A stretch of 24,771 nt of DNA from DATLNF01 sp035536235. GTDB lineage: Bacteria > Actinomycetota > Actinomycetes > BP-191. Location: positions 1 through 24,771 of the forward strand of contig DATLOQ010000116.1 of assembly GCA_035536235.1 (NCBI GenBank). Reading direction: 5' to 3'. Numbering within the stretch: the first letter of the stretch is position 1; every line of letters starts with the position of its first letter. Position numbers and translations under genes: made by a program. This document shows positions 21,699-24,771 of this stretch, in pieces. The notes under the pieces are model-generated. The model did no database searches. It saw only the letters and a list, made by a program, of their open reading frames with translations, and was not told the origin of the DNA.

Positions 21699-21743
21699 CA
21701 GCGCTCTGCGCCCCGTGTAGCAGCGCTCTGCGGCCGTGTAGCA
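21679..21743 (+). repeat. 22-bp tandem repeat, three copies, spanning the GNAT stop codon
   Basis: Two perfect head-to-tail copies of a 22-bp unit (21679-21700, 21701-21722) and a third of 21 bp with a CCC-to-G change (21723-21743). Each unit ends in GTGTAGCA. The first unit encodes the last residues ALRPV and the stop of the GNAT gene, so the stop region has been duplicated downstream. Unit junctions contain GCAG-CGCT-CTGC hairpins. Confidence 0.9.
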
Positions 21744-21761
21744 ACTGACGGTCGTCTGTCG

Positions 21762-21810
21762 AACTGTGCGGCTGGTCAAGCGTGGTTGGGGGCGCTCGCA
21801 CCGCACGGTT
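21762..21810. terminator. Hairpin between the convergent GNAT and amidase genes
   Basis: AACTGTGCGG (21762-21771) and CCGCACGGTT (21801-21810) form a ten-base-pair stem with one G-U pair and a 29-base loop. It sits in the 144-bp convergent gap, where a bidirectional terminator is expected. There is no clear T-run. Confidence 0.4.
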
Positions 21811-21842
21811 GTCGGGAGCGGCGGGCGGGTGGGGCGGGGTGA

Positions 21843-22994
21843 TCAGGCGGGGAGGCGCAGCTGACCGGTGCCCGGGTCTGCCTCGGCGGGCAGGTACAGC
21901 CGGGCAACTGCGGCGTGGAGCGCTTCCGCCAGCGTGTCCCGGAAGCCGGGCTCGGCCAGCCGCGCCCCGTCGTGCGGACTGGTCAGATACCCGAACTCCA
22001 CCCATACCGCGGGCATTCGGGTTCGGCGCAGCAGCTCCCAGGACTTGCCGTGCGTGCGGCAGTCGAGCAGGTCGGTGCGTGCGACGATCTCGTGCTGCAC
22101 CAGGTTTGCCAGCCGCTCTCCGACCGAGGAGTGCGACTCCTCGGCGGTGGCCGATCCGAAGAAGTACGACGCAACGCCACGCGCGCGAACGTCGTGGGAG
22201 CCGTCCAGGTGCAGCGCGAGGTAGAGGTTGGCTTCCGCAGCATTGGCGAAGGCCGCCCGGTCGGCTGCGTCCGGGTTGCCTTCGGCCGAGCGCGTCAGGA
22301 ACGCGTACGCCCCGGACGCCGCTAGCCGGCCCTCCAGCCGGGCGGCGATGTCGTAGACGAGGTCGCGCTCCCGCAGCTCCCCGACCTCCCACCCGCCGTC
22401 TGCGCCACCGTGACCCGGGTCGACGATGATCGCCTTTCCGGTCAGGGACTGCCCGCCCCGATGCAGCGCCTCGTGCTCCCGCAGAGCAGTGGCCCGCCCG
22501 CCCGTGACCGAGCGTCGAAGCTGCTTCATGGCCCGGATGGTCGTCGGCCCGAACGTGCCGTCGCCGGGGAGCCCCACGTTGCGCTGGAAGTCGCGCAGGG
22601 CCTGCCCGGTCTCCGGCCCGAAGATCCCGTCGCATCGACCGCAGTCGAAGCCGAGCTCCATCAGCCGGGTCTGCAAGGTCACCACGTCGTCGCCCACGAA
22701 CGGGTGGGTCACCTGGTAGTGCAGCAGGCGGTCGCCGAGGCGCCAGCGAGCCTCGTCGAGTGCCCGGAAGGTCGACGGTCCGACCACGCCGTCCACCATA
22801 AGTCCACGCTGCTGCTGGAACGTGCGCACTGCGCGCTCGACGTCCTCGTCGTACACCGGCCCGGCAGGTCCGTTCGCGAGCAGTCCCGCGTCCTGCAGCC
22901 GGTAGCGGATCTCGGCCACGGCACGGCCGTGGTCACCGCGACGGAACGTCTGCATGTGGGCGCGCGCCTCTCGCCGATCGGGGGGAACGGGCAT
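21843..22994 (-). CDS. cwlM: CwlM-type N-acetylmuramoyl-L-alanine amidase family protein
   Basis: The 383-residue product has two peptidoglycan-binding domains (about 20-80, RTFQQQRGLMVDGVVGPSTF; about 100-155, RDFQRNVGLPGDGTFGPTT) and a C-terminal Amidase_3 domain (about 188-370). Predicted zinc ligands are His195 in VDPGHGG, Glu209 in RERDL and His262 in LALHLDG; the catalytic Glu333 is in VEFGYLTSP. No signal peptide is visible. This matches CwlM, which in mycobacteria is cytoplasmic, phosphorylated by PknB and activates MurA rather than cutting wall. The ATG at 22994 or the ATG at 22955 may be the start. Orientation facing the parB side is as in Mycobacterium, but the adjacent trxA/trxB genes usual there are not seen here. 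Confidence 0.9.
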   Translation of the reverse strand: MPVPPDRREARAHMQTFRRGDHGRAVAEIRYRLQDAGLLANGPAGPVYDEDVERAVRTFQQQRGLMVDGVVGPSTFRALDEARWRLGDRLLHYQVTHPFVGDDVVTLQTRLMELGFDCGRCDGIFGPETGQALRDFQRNVGLPGDGTFGPTTIRAMKQLRRSVTGGRATALREHEALHRGGQSLTGKAIIVDPGHGGADGGWEVGELRERDLVYDIAARLEGRLAASGAYAFLTRSAEGNPDAADRAAFANAAEANLYLALHLDGSHDVRARGVASYFFGSATAEESHSSVGERLANLVQHEIVARTDLLDCRTHGKSWELLRRTRMPAVWVEFGYLTSPHDGARLAEPGFRDTLAEALHAAVARLYLPAEADPGTGQLRLPA

Positions 22995-23056
22995 GGTACG
23001 GCGTCCGGCGGGCTGTTCGGCAACCGTCCTACCTGCCTGGGTGACTTGGCCCGCTT

Positions 23057-23092
23057 GTCTCCCTCGTTACTCCGATCGGACGAACCGGAGAC
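23057..23092. other. Inverted-repeat element in the cwlM/secreted-protein divergent gap
   Basis: GTCTCC (23057-23062) and GGAGAC (23087-23092) form a six-base-pair outer stem that encloses the perfect 10-bp palindrome TCCGATCGGA (23071-23080). It lies about 95 bp before the secreted-protein start in the 192-bp divergent gap 22995-23186. It may be an operator or a leader-RNA structure; I could not match it to a known riboswitch. Confidence 0.3.
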
Positions 23093-23186
23093 GCCCGTGT
23101 TGCCCTCATGCCTGTGCCGCCGTGCGCCGAGTAACTAGGCACCAGGAATCTCTCTGCCTTTGACGACCCCGAAAGGCGCCCCAGCT

Positions 23187-24771
23187 GTGGCCCGGATGCG
23201 CAGACTTGCCTACGCCGCGATCGTGGCGGGCGTAGCGCTCTGTGCCTCGATTGCGGGCAGCGGCACGGCGTACGCCGCGACCGGCGACGTCTGCTACGCA
23301 GTGGGCCAGAACGGTTTGATCCGGATCGACCTCACGGTGGATCCCCCGACGGAATTCGCCGTCGGGTCGTTCCGGACAGACGTTGGCGGGGCAGCCTTCC
23401 AGCCCGGCACCGACACGCTCTACGCGGTGAGCGGCGGCTACCTCGGCACGATCAGCCTGACGACTGGCGAGTTCAACCGTGTCGGACTGCCGGCAGGCAG
23501 CGGCACCGGGGCAGACGGGTTGATTCAGTACGCACCGCTCGTCGGCATCACGTTCGCCCAGGACGGGACGCTGTACGCGCTCGTTGAGCGCATCGCGAAC
23601 AAGGGCCCGGACTCAAACCGCGAGGCGATCATTCTCCTGGATCGCTCCACCGGGGCTGCTGTGCCCGGCGCGTTCAATGGGGTCGACTACCTGCTCCTCG
23701 AGCGCAACGATGGCGAGGACATCACCGACATCGCCGTCGACCCCACCACCGGTGTCATGTATGCGATGACTCTGGTGAACAACGGCGTGAAGGGCGACGC
23801 CCTGCTCACCGTCGACCTGACTACCGGCGAGCTCACGACGGTCGGCAAGACCGGCACGACAGGGATCGGCGGGCTCAGCTTCATCGGGGGCCAGCTCTAC
23901 GGCACGACGAACAAGACCTACAAGATCAGCAAGTTCACGGGGGTTGTCGAGGAAGTGCTAACGCTCGGCGGACCCGGCGTGGAGGGCCTCGCCTGCCGCA
24001 CCGGAGCCACGACCACGCCGCAGGGCCGAGTGGTCGTCGACGTCGACGGTGACGGTGTCGCAGATCCAGGCGACGTCGGCAGTGGTGGTCAGACCGTGCT
24101 CCTCCACCGCGACGCCGACGACGACGGCCGGATCGATGCAGTCACCGGCACCCCTACGCCCCCGATCGCGACGACGCTCACGCTTCCTGACGGCGGTTAC
24201 ACCTTCCCGGCAGTCACCGTGGGCGGAGCGTTCATCGTGGAGCTGGCCGCCACCACCCTGCCGGCCGGGCACCTCATCACCACCCCGCCGCAGGCGTTCC
24301 GTGCTTCGGCGCTGGCCGGCTCGATCACCACAGCTCCTCTCTTAGGGCACCGCCCGCGGCCGGACGTCGCCGTCTCTTTGGTTGGGTCACCCAACCCGGC
24401 GCTGGTCGGGTCCCCGGTGACCTACACAGCCACCATCGTCAATGCCGCAGGCAGCGGTACTGCGACCGGCGGCTCCCTGGTCTTCACCCTGCCGTCCGGA
24501 GCCACCGGGGCGGTCCCCCCGGGCTGCGTTGCGGGGGTGGCACCGGACGGAGCGACAACGTGGACCTGCCCGCTGGCCGACCTTGCGCCTGGGGCGTCGG
24601 TCACGCGCAGCTTCGTCGTGACTCCTGCTCCCGTCCCAGGCACCGCTACTGCGACGGTGCGGGCGACGGTCCCTGACGAAACATCCCTTACCGACAACGG
24701 CGCCTCTGCCGCCGTCACGGTGACCGACGTTTTGCCGCCGGCGGCGCGGGACCTGGTGACGTCGGTGGTCG
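23187..24771 (+). CDS. Secreted beta-propeller-like/DUF11-type surface protein, partial
   Basis: An open frame of 528 codons runs off the right edge. The GTG start at 23187 has AAAGG ten bases upstream; an ATG at 23196 is an alternative. The N-terminus is a Sec signal peptide (RMRRLAY, hydrophobic core, cleavage likely after GTAYA). Next come blade-like repeats with TLYAVSGGYLGTISLTTGE, MYAMTLVNNG and TVDLTTGELTTVG, resembling the DUF6923-like propeller (about 35-265). Then Asp-rich segments DVDGDGVADPGD and DADDDGRID, like calcium-binding or SdrB-type loops, and finally a DUF11/CARDB-like beta-sandwich opening PDVAVSLVGSPNPALVGSPVTYTATI. The sorting or anchoring end is outside the window. 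A surface or exported structural role is inference. Confidence 0.85.
   Translation, partial: MARMRRLAYAAIVAGVALCASIAGSGTAYAATGDVCYAVGQNGLIRIDLTVDPPTEFAVGSFRTDVGGAAFQPGTDTLYAVSGGYLGTISLTTGEFNRVGLPAGSGTGADGLIQYAPLVGITFAQDGTLYALVERIANKGPDSNREAIILLDRSTGAAVPGAFNGVDYLLLERNDGEDITDIAVDPTTGVMYAMTLVNNGVKGDALLTVDLTTGELTTVGKTGTTGIGGLSFIGGQLYGTTNKTYKISKFTGVVEEVLTLGGPGVEGLACRTGATTTPQGRVVVDVDGDGVADPGDVGSGGQTVLLHRDADDDGRIDAVTGTPTPPIATTLTLPDGGYTFPAVTVGGAFIVELAATTLPAGHLITTPPQAFRASALAGSITTAPLLGHRPRPDVAVSLVGSPNPALVGSPVTYTATIVNAAGSGTATGGSLVFTLPSGATGAVPPGCVAGVAPDGATTWTCPLADLAPGASVTRSFVVTPAPVPGTATATVRATVPDETSLTDNGASAAVTVTDVLPPAARDLVTSVV

Noticed and set aside
21679..21743. Start of a CRISPR array
   Set aside because: The 22-bp units abut directly with no spacers, so this is a simple tandem repeat; no cas genes are present.
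21616..22635. A 339-codon minus-strand frame overlapping the amidase and the 22-bp repeats
   Set aside because: It runs in another frame through the amidase domain, is Arg/Ala/Gly-rich and has no recognisable domain.
22995..23186. Cyclic-di-AMP (ydaO-type) riboswitch before the secreted-protein gene
   Set aside because: These occur before actinobacterial wall genes, but I could not align the conserved core; only generic inverted repeats are present.

Overview
The window is high-GC DNA carrying the chromosomal replication-origin region of an actinobacterium. The evidence is the gene order gyrA-gyrB ... dciA-recF-gnd ... dnaN-dnaA read leftwards, facing rpmH-rnpA-yidD-yidC-jag-rsmG-parA-parB read rightwards, plus a CwlM-type amidase beyond parB. 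GTG starts are frequent, ATGA/GTGA overlaps are common, and the proteins are rich in Ala and Arg. I cannot name the genus from sequence alone.

Left arm, mostly minus strand (1-11143): the start of gyrA, complete gyrB, a lone plus-strand peptidase E gene, an ABC1/UbiB-like kinase, DciA (DUF721), RecF, a short NAD-type 6-phosphogluconate dehydrogenase (gnd) and DnaN. Many actinobacteria have dnaN-gnd-recF contiguous. Here a two-gene cassette sits between dnaN and gnd. It consists of a 38-codon double-glycine-leader peptide gene (9541-9657), found by reading the gap, and a 742-residue peptidase-containing ABC exporter with an N-terminal C39 protease (7225-9453). No modification enzyme is present. 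This origin-embedded, apparently minimal exported-peptide system is the most interesting content of the window.

Origin (10849-13042): dnaA is flanked by a 295-bp gap towards dnaN, with an AT-richer patch and several degenerate DnaA boxes, and a 408-bp gap towards rpmH, with one perfect TTGTCCACA box, two near-perfect boxes and divergent promoters.

Right arm, plus strand (13043-18053): the ribosome/RNase P/membrane-insertase/segregation operon. Two parS palindromes lie inside the 5' end of parA, centred 42 bp apart. Beyond parB come a convergent, overlapping aminotransferase-Ddl-like pair, an Ala/Pro-rich single-TM protein, a GNAT protein whose stop codon lies in a 22-bp tandem repeat, a CwlM-type protein with its predicted zinc ligands in place, and a secreted beta-propeller/DUF11-like protein running off the right end. 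The trxA/trxB pair often found beside cwlM is not seen in the window.
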